Origin: Gigantopelta aegis
Lineage: Eukaryota; Mollusca; Gastropoda; Neomphalida; Peltospiridae
DNA length: 64,000 nt
Direction: 5' to 3'
NCBI RefSeq assembly: GCF_016097555.1
Contig: NC_054712.1
Span: 40,925,426-40,989,425, forward strand
Shown here one piece after another: positions 1 to 12,800 of this stretch; position 1 is the first letter of the stretch; every line of letters begins with the position of its first letter. The notes under the pieces were generated by a model. The model was not told the origin of the DNA. It ran no database searches and saw only the letters and a program-made list of their open reading frames with translations. The position numbers and the translations under genes were made by a program.

Positions 1-733
1 GGAACGACAGGTATAAAGAACAAACCTGTATGTGTGTGTGTTTAACAGCAGGGTATGACAAGTTGATTGGTGTGTGTGTCACATCAGGAATGACAAGTTG
101 ATTGGTGTGTGATTGACATTAGGGTATGACAAGTTAATTTGTGTGTGTGTGTCACACCAGGAACGATAGGTATAAAGAACAAACCTGTATGTGTGCATGT
201 TTAACATCAGGGTATGACAAATTGATTGGTGTGTGTTTGACATTAGGGTATGATAAGTTGATTGGTGTGTGTGTCACATCAGGAATGATGGGTATAAAGA
301 ACAAACCTGTATGTGTGTGTCTTTAACATCAGGGAATGACAAGCTGATTGGTGTGTGTGTCACATCAGGAACGACAGGTATAAAGAACAAACCTGTATGT
401 GTGTGTGTTTAACAGCAGGGTATGACAAGTTGATTGGTGTGTGTGTCACATCAGGAATGACAAGTTGATTGGTGTGTGATTGACATTAGGGTATGACAAG
501 TTAATTGGTGTGTGTGTGTCACACCAGGAACGATAGGTATAAAGAACAAACCTGTATGTGTGCGTGTTTAACATCAGGGTATGACAAATTGATTGGTGTG
601 TGTTTGACATTAGGGTATGATAAGTTGATTGGTGTGTGTGTCACATCAGGAATGATGGGTATAAAGAACAAACCTGTATGTGTGTGTCTTTAACATCAGG
701 GAATGACAAGCTGATTGGTGTGTGTGTAGATTC
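1..733. repeat. Splice-donor minisatellite at FANCA exon 21
   Basis: Two copies of a 367-bp higher-order unit (base 1 onward matches base 368 onward almost exactly), each built from 30-60 bp sub-units. Read on the minus strand, the sub-units are versions of the last ~60 nt of FANCA exon 21 plus its 5' splice site. The motif CATACAG followed by GTTTGT recurs near 22, 180, 303, 390, 548 and 672; only the last is the exon end used in the model. The array continues off the left edge of the window. Confidence 0.85.
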
Positions 734-810
734 AACTTGTAATTCCTCAGAACTCAATCTACCAAGAACGAGCTCTATCTTCTCACTGATGATGGATATG
801 AGTTCACTAA
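674..810 (-). CDS. FANCA: FANCA exon 21
   Basis: Phase 1 in, phase 0 out. It encodes [17 protein letters not shown], matching human AQVAVISERLRAVLG, then a linker ending DVKDTHIQ. The 5' splice site is CAG/GTTTGT. The last ~60 nt of this exon lie inside the array at 1-733, so several equivalent donors follow downstream and the true exon end could be one of them. Confidence 0.8.
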
Positions 811-3800
811 CTTCAAAATAAATACATAAACTATGCTATTATTTTCAAAACCAAGAACTGAGCAGAATTAAAAGCGTCACCTACCACAAAGATCACTTGA
901 TTTAAACAATATTTCTTTTTGTTTAAATTAACAGATGGGATTGGCCAACAGGCATCACATGTATTTGCAACTATTGATATTCATAATGTTCATATCAATA
1001 CATACATGTGTATTAAAAAATGTTATAGTACTTAATAAAAAATAATAATTCAAAATTGATTTTATAAACAAAATAATTTGTAATAATATAATTCGTGATT
1101 AATTTACAAAATATTAAACAAGCATAAATACATTTTTAAAATTACAATTGTTTTAGAAATTATCATCCATTTCTTAAATAACAGGCTAATTTACAAGTCT
1201 ACAAAATTTTATTCCAAATATTAAAGTGGACTTTTCCCTTTGATTACAGTAACATTTTAAAAACATTTCTGTGTGAATGGACACAATTTGACTAATTTCA
1301 TTTGGTGATACTTTTTTTTACAACTGCAGTTAATTTTAATGGTGAAAATACAATTTTATAATACAATCAAGTTTACAAACCTTTCTGTTTGAGTGGACTT
1401 GACTGGACAGATGCTGTGTTGACGATGACATCTTGTAACTGACCAAGACGGAATACTAGTTGATCTCTCGGTTCTAACATCATGTCTTCCATGTCGTCAT
1501 GGTCCTGTTCAAACACACCTACACAACAAGTGAAACATGTCATCATGGTGATGTTCAAACACACCTACACAAATGAAACATGTCATCATGGTGCTGTTCA
1601 AACACACCTACGCAAGTGAAACATGTCATCATAGTGCTGTTCAAACACACCTACATAACAAGTGAAACATATCATCATGGTTCTGTTCAAACACACCTAC
1701 ATAACAAGTGAAACATGTCATCATGGTGATGTTCAAACACATCTACACAACATGTGAAACATGCCATCATGGTGATGTTCAAACACACCTACACAACATG
1801 TGAAACATGCCATCATGGTGATGTTCAAACACACCTACACAAAGTGAAACATGTCAACATGGTGCTGTTTAAACACACCTACACACAGGCAGACAGGCAT
1901 AGGCATACAGACAGGCAGGCATACATATATAGACAGACAAATCAACAGACAAACAGACAAAAGTATTTGGGCTTCCTTCCTACAACCCTCATTGTATTTG
2001 GCAGATATCTCGTCACCTTTTATTAAAGACAGACTGAGAGACAAGACAGACAGACTGACATACAGAAAGACAGACACAGTCAAGTATACCATTAAGCAGT
2101 TGTTGAGCTTCCTTCCTACATCCCTCTTCATACTTGGCATACAGAGACAGAGGAATCTTGTCAGCTTTCTTCAATGCATCAATCATCTTCATTCTCGAGT
2201 CACGTTTATCTGGAAGCTGCACAAACAGGAATATTGTAGAAAAAGAACAAAGAAATAAACGTAATATATCATGAGTGTCTTCTGAAGATAGCAAAATTAT
2301 AATTTGAGAGTTGGAAAAAACCCCAGCTGTATCTCAAGGGTTGGGTTACCTAGACCTTGGTTAATTCAAGAAAAAACAGCTGTATCTCAAGGTTGGGATT
2401 TACCTAGACCTTGGTGAATTCAAGACTAAACACTTGTATCTCCAGGGTTGGGATTTACCTAGACCTTGGTGAATTCAAGACAAACAGCTGTATCTCAAGG
2501 TTGGGATTTACCTAGACCTTGGTGAATTCAAGACAAACAGCTGTATCTTAAGGTTGGGACTTACCTAGACCTTGTATTGGTGAATTCAAGACAAAACAGC
2601 TGTATCTCAAAGGTTGGCATTTACCTAGACCTTGGTGAATTAAAGAGAAAACAGATGTATCTCAAGGGTTGACATTTACCTAGACCTTGGTGAATTCAAG
2701 ATGAACAGCTGTATTGCAAGGTTGGGATTTACCTAGACCTTGGTGAATTCAAGACAAAACAGCCGTATCTCAAGGTTGGGATTTACCTAGACCTTGGTGA
2801 AGTTAAGACAAAACAGCTGTATCTCAAAGGTTGGGATTTACCTAGACCTTGGTGAATTCAAGACAAAACAGCCGTATCTCAAGGTTGGGATTTACCTAGA
2901 CCTTGGTGAAGTTAAGACAAAACAGCTGTATCTCAAAGGTTGGGATTTACCTAGACCTTGGTGAATTCAAGACAAAACAGCCGTATCTCAAGGTTGGGAT
3001 TTACCTAGACCTTGGTGAAGTTAAGACAAAACAGCTGTATCTCTAAGGTTGGGATTTCTCTTTCTTCATCAAACACATGTTAGATTATTTTTCTTGCACT
3101 TCTGCATGTACCTACCCATATTCATGATATTAAAAATGGTATCAAATGCCCATTCAACTCAAATGCTACATGATATTTATTCACCCCACATCCAATGTCT
3201 TTTATTGCATTTTCATTGGGAATAAACTGTTATATCAATGTTGCCATTGTATGTCTGGTACTGTCTTCATTCAGTTGGGCACATCAAAATAGTCATAGTC
3301 AGAAAAATAACTTGGATCTCAGGCATAGTGGTATGTAGTAAAATATCTACTCTATGTAGTAGAAATAAAGGCCTTCTGTCCACAATAATGTGTCCATGTC
3401 TCCAAATAATTTAAATTTTTTAAAAACCAAAACCACAATGTTGACCTATTTCTTGGTTACTGATGCATTTAACAAAGACTAACATATTAATAATTATACA
3501 TCTACACAACTATTTATAGCATATTCATGAAGTAATTTACACATCCCATAAATCTGAGATAATAAACAACAACTGAAATGCATGACCAACAATTGACAAC
3601 AATTGTACCGGTACTACTGGCAGTCTTCAGTAAATATCACCAATCATGTACTGCCGCACGTTTATTCATATCTATACACATTTCTGCCCAATAAATCTAC
3701 CACACAATACATGTCTTTTGGTGTCTGGTCCACTTTAACTACATGTATTTCCAAAGTTGATCTCTTTATTATGGGTATGTTAAACGAAGTAAATCATAAA

Positions 3801-6800
3801 ACAAACCATATATATTTCAGGGCTAGCTCTGATTCAGCACATTTCTCCAAATTATCTATTAAACTTCAAAAATTGCGGAAACTCAGTTAATTTGTAACAA
3901 AATATCAATTATTACTTGAAATTATTTTAATAAATTAAAATAAAATTTGCCAATAATTTTTTAAATATGAATTTGGCGAGTACGAGAGGTAGCCCTCTAT
4001 TTGAAGCACAATATATGAGCTAATGTAGACAAAGTACGGTGAAACCTTTCAAAACCAGACCCTCTGTAAACTGGAATTCCCTCAAAACCGGACCCTCTGT
4101 AAACCGGAATTCTCTCAAAACCGGACAACTTAACCTCAATAAACCAGATACCTCTTAAAACTGGACATTTTACATGGTCCTGAGGGTGTCCGGTTTAGAA
4201 GGGTTTCACTGTAAATATAACATACAATGTGAATTAAAAGTAATACAAACCGGTCTGGCTTTCAGCAATGCTGGTAGAAATTTCCCAATAAAATAAGGTT
4301 TCCGAAAAATGCTGAAAAACAATAATTTATTATTTAAAAGATTTGTTTAATTTGAACTACACAATGTACATCTCAATTCTGACAGTTCTGCACTGCTATC
4401 CATGCTATCCGATCAGTGCTACACAGACACAAGTCTTAGTGCATACACATTTAATCTTACAGCAGTTCTCACCAATAGTATTTCTGCAAGAAAGAATTTT
4501 TGGGTATGGCGCTATGGAATTGAATGCAGCCACATGCAGTCAACATGGGGTATAGGAGGCCTAGCCCAGAAAGAAAATGAGTTATGTTTAGGGTTAAGGT
4601 TAAGAAAATCATACAGTAATGAAAAGAGTAATTAATTTTGTCAAAAGATTAACTTAAAAAAAAAATCTGAAAAAAAAAAGTGGGTATATGGCGCCATACT
4701 CGTTTTACCCCTCTGGCAGAAACCCTGACAAATTCTTTACTTCTCTGTCAACCTGTTTTCTTTCGCTCCTCCTTCATGTCTCTCACTCTGCTCTACTTCT
4801 TTGTTTTCTGTTTCTCTTTAATCTGCATTCATAACTTATTTACCGGCCTCGGTAACATAGGTACTGGGTTCGGATCCCAGTCGAGGCATGGGATTTTTAA
4901 TCCAGATACCGACTCCAAACCCTGAGTGAGTGCTCCGCAAGGCTCAATGGGTAGGTGTTAACCACTTGCACCGACCAGTGATCCATAACTGGTTCAACAA
5001 AGGCCATGTCTTGTGCTATCCTGCCTGTGGGAAGCGCAAATAAAAGATCCCTTGCTGCTAATCGGAAAGAGTAGCCCATGTAGTGGCGACAGCGGGTTTC
5101 CTCTCAAAATCTCTGTGGTCCTTAACCATGTATGACGACATATAACCATAAATAAAATGTGTTGAGTGCGTTGTTAAATAAAACATTTCTTTCTTTCTTT
5201 CATAACTTATTACTTTATGTTCAATTACCCACAGCTGTTGTTACTACTTCTATCAGTTATGTATATGCGCTACTATTGACTGTTAACCGGCCTCGGTGGT
5301 ATCGTGGTTAAGCCATAGGACTACTGGCTGGTACAGGTAGGTACAGGGTTCGCAGCCCGGTACCGGCTCCAACCCAGAGCGAGTTCTTAAGGGCTCAGTG
5401 GGTACATGTAGGTGTAAGGCAACTACACCCTCTTCTCTCTCACTAACCAACTAACAACTAACCCACTGTCATGGACAGACAGCCCAGATAGCTGAGGTGT
5501 GTGCCTAGGACAGCATGCTTGAACCTTAATTGGATATAAGCACGAATATAAGTTGAAATGAAATTAAATTGACCGTTATCTTGTTTACATGAATATATCT
5601 GTCCTATGTACAACTTTGTTTCCGGTTTCTCTTTAATCTGCGGTCATAACTGATTACTTTATGTTCAGTTATCCACAGCCATTGTTACTGTTTCTATCAG
5701 TTATGCTACTATTGACAGTCATCTTGTTCATCTTGTATCTGTTCTACATTTGTAGGGAAAGGTCCTAATATAGACTAATGCCTGTCGACCAATCGCTACC
5801 ACCATGTAAAAGACGGAATAAATATTGTTTAAAACAATTCTGACCGGGCAATAAATTTTTTAAATTTAATGAACACATGTTTAATACAAAATCTTGCATA
5901 TGTAGTTAGGTCTTCACTCGACAGACGTCATGTCCTTTTCTACACACACTCGTAGTATGATATTCTTGTGCACTACAAACGGGTGCAATAATCAACATGG
6001 GAAAACAAATGGCATATGGATCTGCATATCTCTATCTCCAGGCTGTGGCAACCACCAGTGAGGTTCAGTCACCCACTGCATATATGTATTCCAGGCTGTG
6101 GCAACCACCAGTGAGGTTTAGTCACCCACTGCATATATGTATCTCCAGGCTGTGGCAACCACCAGTGAGGTTTAGTCACCCACTGCTTTCTCTTGACTAA
6201 AGGTTGACAGGTCTGCACCCAATGCACATTGGCAAACTGTTATACCAATATCATACTGTGAAATTAGCAGCAACATAATAACAAAATTCACTTCCACTGC
6301 TAGTTTGATGCATTTAGATAAGTTAAGTTACAGTTTACCTATTAACTATAGATGTTCATAACAGTTATACTGTTTACCTATTAACTACAGATGTTCTTAA
6401 CCGTTACATGTAGTTACAGTTTACCTATTAACCTACAGATGTCCATAACAGTTAAGTTACGGGTTATTTATTAACCTACAGGTGTTCATAACAGTTCAGT
6501 TACAGTTTACCTATTAACTACAGATGTTCTTAACAGTTACAGTTTACCTATTAACTACAGATGTTCCATAACAGTTAGTTACAGTTTACCTATTAACCTA
6601 CATATGTCCATAACAGTTAAGTTACGGTTTATCTATTAACCTACAGATGTGTATAACAGTTAAATTACAGTTTACCTATTAACCTACAGATGTCCAGAAC
6701 AGTTAAGTTACGGTTTATCTATTAACCTACAGATGTTCATAACAGTTAAATTACAGTTTACCTATTAACCTACAGATGTTCTTAACAGTTAAGTTTACTT

Positions 6801-9800
6801 TTTAATTACAGATGTTCATAACAGTAAAGTTACAGTTCACCTATTAACCTACATATGTTCATAACAGTTAAGTTACAGTGTACCTATTAACTGCAGATGT
6901 TTATAAACAGTTAAGTTAGTTTAGTTTAAACAATATTTATTCCATTTTTTCTGGTGGGATTGGTCGACAGCATACAAGCCTATATTAGGACCTTTCCCTA
7001 CATTTTTTAACAAACAAACTGACAAAATGACAGACAAAGTACATATAATAACTAACAATAATAAAACATAATAGAAGATAATTAACATAAAAGTGAGCTA
7101 CAGAATGAAAAAGTACATACAGAGAATTAAGACAGGTAGAGAAATGAAACGGTGCTATTAAGTTTCAAAACGTTTAGTGCTAACAATAAAGTCATGAACG
7201 GATTTAAAAATGTCTATATGTCTATGACACAAGAAAAGTTCAACATCTTCCACATGATGCTCACAAGCACATTTTGGATTATCTAAGAGATGACGCTTAA
7301 ATTTATGACCATTTAGGTTACTGTCACCCATTCTAAGTCGACAGTGTAGTATCTCCTGACGTTTTTCACCATAATAAAAGTATGATAGGATAGGTTCAGT
7401 TGCATTAGTTGCATATTTGAACGTAGTTAATGATTTAGTTTTTGATGTTAGAAGACATATTATTCCATAATTTAACTGACGAGGGAAAGAACGAATTTGC
7501 AAAGAGCGTTGTATGACAAAAGAAAGTATTCAAGTGATCTGCATTACGTAAAGTTACAGTTTACCTATTAACCTATATGTTCTTAACAGTTAAGTTATAG
7601 TTTTCATATGTGAATGTTTGTACATACATGTAGCTGTATGTAAGCAGTATACCACTGAGATGGAACAAGCCAGGAGAGAAATGAAAGAAAGAAATGGTTT
7701 ATTTAACAACACACTCAACACATTTTATTTACGGTTCTATGGTGTCGGACATACAATGTATGGTTAAGGACCACACATACTGAGGGAGGAAATCTGCTGT
7801 TGCCACTTCATGGGCTACTCTTTTTGGTTAGCAGCAAGGTATCTTTTATATACACCATCCCATAGACAAGATAGCACATATCATGGTATCAGTCGTGGTG
7901 CATTGGCTGGAACGAGAAATAAGCCAGGAGAGTGTAATTATTTACCATCTGTCTCATCGTACCTGGCTTCCATCACAGAAGATGGAACTTTTCCTGTCGA
8001 CTCAAATGCAGTTATAGCTGTCAGGACATCCTGATCACTTCTCAGTAGACTCTACAAACAAAAATGAAGTCCTTCACAATTTACGATATCAGTCGCCAAG
8101 CCATCAGATATTGACTGAATTTACCCTATAATTTACCCATAATATTCATGTCATAAACCCATTTGATATTTACCATTTACAACATGAACAACATGTAACA
8201 GTTTCTAGACTACATCCTCCAACAACATGAATGATGTGTAACATGAACAATATGTAACAGTTTTAGACTACATCCTCCAACAACATGAACAATGTGTAAC
8301 AGTTTCTAGACTACATCCTCCAACAACATGAACAGTGCGTAACAGTTTCTAGACTACATCCTCCAACAACATGAACAGTGTGTAACAGTTTCTAGACTAC
8401 ATCCTCCAACAACATGAACAGTGTGTAACAGTTTCTAGACTACATCCTCCAACAACATGAACAGTGTGTAAGTTTCTAGACTACATCCTCCAACAACATG
8501 AACAATGTGTAACAGTTTCTAGACTACATCCTTCAACAACATGAACAATGTGTATCAGTTTCTAGACCACAACCTCCAACAACATGAACAATGTGTATCA
8601 GTTTCTAGACTACATACACCAACAACATAAACAATGTGTAACAGTTTCTAGACTACATACTCCAACAACATAAACAATGTGTAACAGTTTCTAGACTACA
8701 TACTCCAACAACATAAACAATGTGTAACAGTTTCTAGACTACATACTCCAACAACATAAACAATGTGTAACAGTTTCTAGACTACATACTCCAACAACAT
8801 GAACAATGTGTAACAGTTTCTAGACTACATACTCCAACAACATAAACAATGTGTAACAGTTTCTAGACTACATCCTCCAACAACATGAACGATGTGTAAC
8901 AATTTCTAGACTATATCCTCCAACAACATGAACAATGTGTAACAGTTTCTAGACTACAGCCTCCAACAACATGAACAATATGTAACAGTTTCTAGACTAC
9001 ATCCTTCAACAACATGAACAATATTAGTTTCTAGACTAAATCCTTCAACAACATGAACAATGTGTAACAGTTTCTAGACTACATACTCCAACAACATAAA
9101 CAATGTGTAACAGTTTCTAGACTACATCCTCCAACAACATGAACAATGTGTAACAATTTCTAGACTACGTCCTCCAACAACATGAACAATGTGTAACAGT
9201 TTCTAGACTACATCATTTAACAACATGAACAATACGTAACAGTTTCTTGACTACATCCTCCAACAACATGAACAATATGTAAGTTTCTAGACTACATCCT
9301 TCAACAACAAGAACAATGTGTAACAGTTTCTAGACTACATCCTTCAACAACATGAACAGTGTGTAACAGTTTCTTGACTACATCCTCCAACAACATGAAC
9401 AATATGTAACAGTTTCTAGACTACATCCTCCAACATCATGAACATTGTGTAACAGTTTCTAGACTACATCCTTCAACAACATGAACAATGTTAGTTTCTA
9501 GACTAAATCCTTCAACAACATGAACAATGTTTAACAGTTTCTAGACTACATCCTTCAACAACATGAACAGTGTGTAACAGTTTCCAGACTACATCATTTA
9601 ACAACATGAACAATACGTAACAGTTTCTTGACTACATCCTGCAACCACATGAACAATATGTAACAGTTTCTAGACTACATCCTCCAACATCATGAACATT
9701 GTGTAACAGTTTCTAGACTACATCCTTCAACAACATGAACAATGTTAGTTTCTAGACTAAATCCTTCAACAACATGAACAATGTTTAACAGTTTCTAGAC

Positions 9801-12800
9801 TACATCCTTCAACAACATGAACAGTGTGTAACAGTTTCCAGACTACATCATTTAACAACATGAACAATACGTAACAGTTTCTTGACTACATCCTCCAACC
9901 ACATGAACAATATGTAACAGTTTCTAGACTACATTCTCCAACAACATGAACATTGTGTAACAGTTTCTAGACTACAGCCTCCAACAACATGAACAATATG
10001 TAACAGTTTCTAGACAACATCCTTCAACAACATGAACAATATTAGTTTCTACACTAAATCCTCCAACAACATGAACAATATGTAACAGTTTCTAGACTAC
10101 ATCCTTCAATAACATGCACAATGTGTAACAGTTCTAGACTACATCCTTCAACAACATGAACAATACGTAACAATTTCTAGACTACATCCTTCAACAACAT
10201 GAACAATATGTACCAGTTTCTAGACTACATCCTTCAACAACATGAACAGTGTGTAACAGTTTCTAGACTACATCATTTAACAACATGAACAATACGTAAC
10301 AGTTTCTTGACTACATCCTCCAACCACATGAACAATATGTAACAGTTTCTAGACTACATTCTCCAACAACATGAACATTGTGTAACAGTTTCTAGACTAC
10401 AGCCTCCAACAACATGAACAATATGTAACAGTTTCTAGACAACATCCTTCAACAACATGAACAATATTAGTTTCTAGACTAAATCCTCCAACAACATGAA
10501 CAATATGTAACAGTTTCTAGACTACATCCTTCAATAACATGCACAATGTGTAACAGTTCTAGACTACATCCTTCAACAACATGAACAATACGTAACAATT
10601 TCTAGACTACATCCTTCAACAACATGAACAATATGTACCAGTTTCTAGACTACATCCTTCAACAACATGAACAGTGTGTAACAGTTTCTAGACTACATCA
10701 TTTAACAACATGAACAATACGTAACAGTTTCTTGACTACATCAACAATATGTAACAGTTTCTAGACTACATCCTCCAACAACATGAACATTGTGTAACAG
10801 TTTCTAGACTACAGCCTCCAACAACATGAACAATATGTAACAGTTTCTAGACTACATCCTTCAACAACATGAACAATATTAGTTTCTAGACTAAATCCTT
10901 CAACAACATGAACAATGTGTAACAGTTTCTAGACTACATCCTTCAATAACATGACTACAGTTCCTACATCAACAACATGAACAATATGTAACAATTTCTA
11001 GACTACATCCTTCAACAACATGAACAATATGTACCAGTTTCTAGACTACATCCTTCAACAACATGAACAGTGTGTAACAGTTTCTAGACTACATCATTTA
11101 ACAACATGAACAATACGTAACAGTTTCTTGACTACATCAACAATATGTAACAGTTTCTAGACTACATCCTCCAACAACATGAACATTGTGTAACAGTTTC
11201 TAGACTACAGCCTCCAACAACATGAACAATATGTAACAGTTTCTAGACTACATCCTTCAACAACATGAACAATATTAGTTTCTAGACTAAATCCTTCAAC
11301 AACATGAACAATGTGTAACAGTTTCTCGACTACAGCCTCCAACAACATGAACAATATGTAACAGTTTCTAGACTACATCCTTCAATAACATGCACAATGT
11401 GTAACAGTTCTAGACTACATCCTTCAACAACATGAACAATACGTAACAGTTTCTAGACTACATCCTTCAACAACATGAACAATATGTACCAGTTTCTAGA
11501 CTACATCCTTCAACAACATGAACAATGTGTAACAGTTTCTAGACTACATCCTCCAACAGCATGGACAACATGTAACAGTTCTAGACTACAACCTTCAACA
11601 ACATGAACAATATGTAACAGTTTCTAGACTACATCCTCCAACAACATGAACAATAAGTAACGGTTCTAGACTACAACCTTCAACAACATGAACAATATGT
11701 AACAGTTTCTAGACTACAACCTTCAACAACATGATTAATATGTAACAGTTTGAAGACTACATCCTTCAACATGAACAATGTGTAACAGTTTCTAGACTAC
11801 ATCCTTCAACAACATGAATAAGGATTTACTTTTTTTTTATTACATCTTTGGGCTCGAAAAAGGAAGTAAATTATGGCCTGCTGTTATGTTTTTAAAACAG
11901 TATGCCAACAGAAATATGTCCTGATTAAACAAATAATGGCCTGCTGGAAATATGACAGCATGTGGTTTGGGATAGTGTGTGAACAACAGATATATATTTG
12001 AGAGCATTATGGATTTAAAATATAACAGAATCTTACGGTAAACACCAGATGAGATAATCAGTTTCCAAAAAAAAAAAAAGACCTGCTTTTCAGGGATCAC
12101 GATTTCGAACCCTGCATCTCACCTGCTTTGTGTCACTCTGACCAGCAGTGCTAACCTCATAGATACCATCATCGTTCAACGTCTCCTGTAAGAAATGAGC
12201 AGATCAGTAACATCATTTTATATATCCTAGTAGAAAGAATGTGCAGATACCATCACCATTAAAAGTCTCCTGTAAGAAATGAACATATCAGTGACATTGT
12301 TTTGTATATCCTAGTAGAAATTACCTGCTGATACCATCACCGTTTAACATATCCACTAGGTCAGTTAATTGTTTATTAAATATTTTAACTAAGAATAATT
12401 TATTTTAGTGATAGCATGCCTGCCTATATTGTGTAGGAAGTGAGAAAGACAAGAAAGAACACATAAATTACCTTCAAATCGGCCAGTCTTGTCTTTGCCA
12501 AGGCAACATAGTCGGATAAAAGATCTCTGCATTTCGGTGGAACATACGGAGGTCGTACAATGTGAACCTGAACAAATCAGCAGAACAATGATATCATTTT
12601 ATAAAAATAGAAAGTATGTCTTGTAACTAATAAAAATAGAAAGTATGTCTTGTAACTAGTCGTAAAAATAGAAAGTATGTCTTGTAACTAGTCGTAAAAT
12701 AGAAAGTACATGTGTATGTCTTGTAACTAGTCGTAAAAATAGAAATTATGTTTTGTAACTAGTCGTAAAAATAGAAAGTATGTCTTATAACCACTCATAA

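Noticed and set aside
3360-3430. Minus-strand [10 protein letters not shown] as the missing FANCA exon 18
   Set aside because: Only the RRP matches; the following residues do not resemble FLPALL and the donor is poor.
8160-11820. CRISPR-like regular repeat
   Set aside because: Units are contiguous 43-bp tandem repeats without unique spacers, in an intron of a eukaryotic gene.
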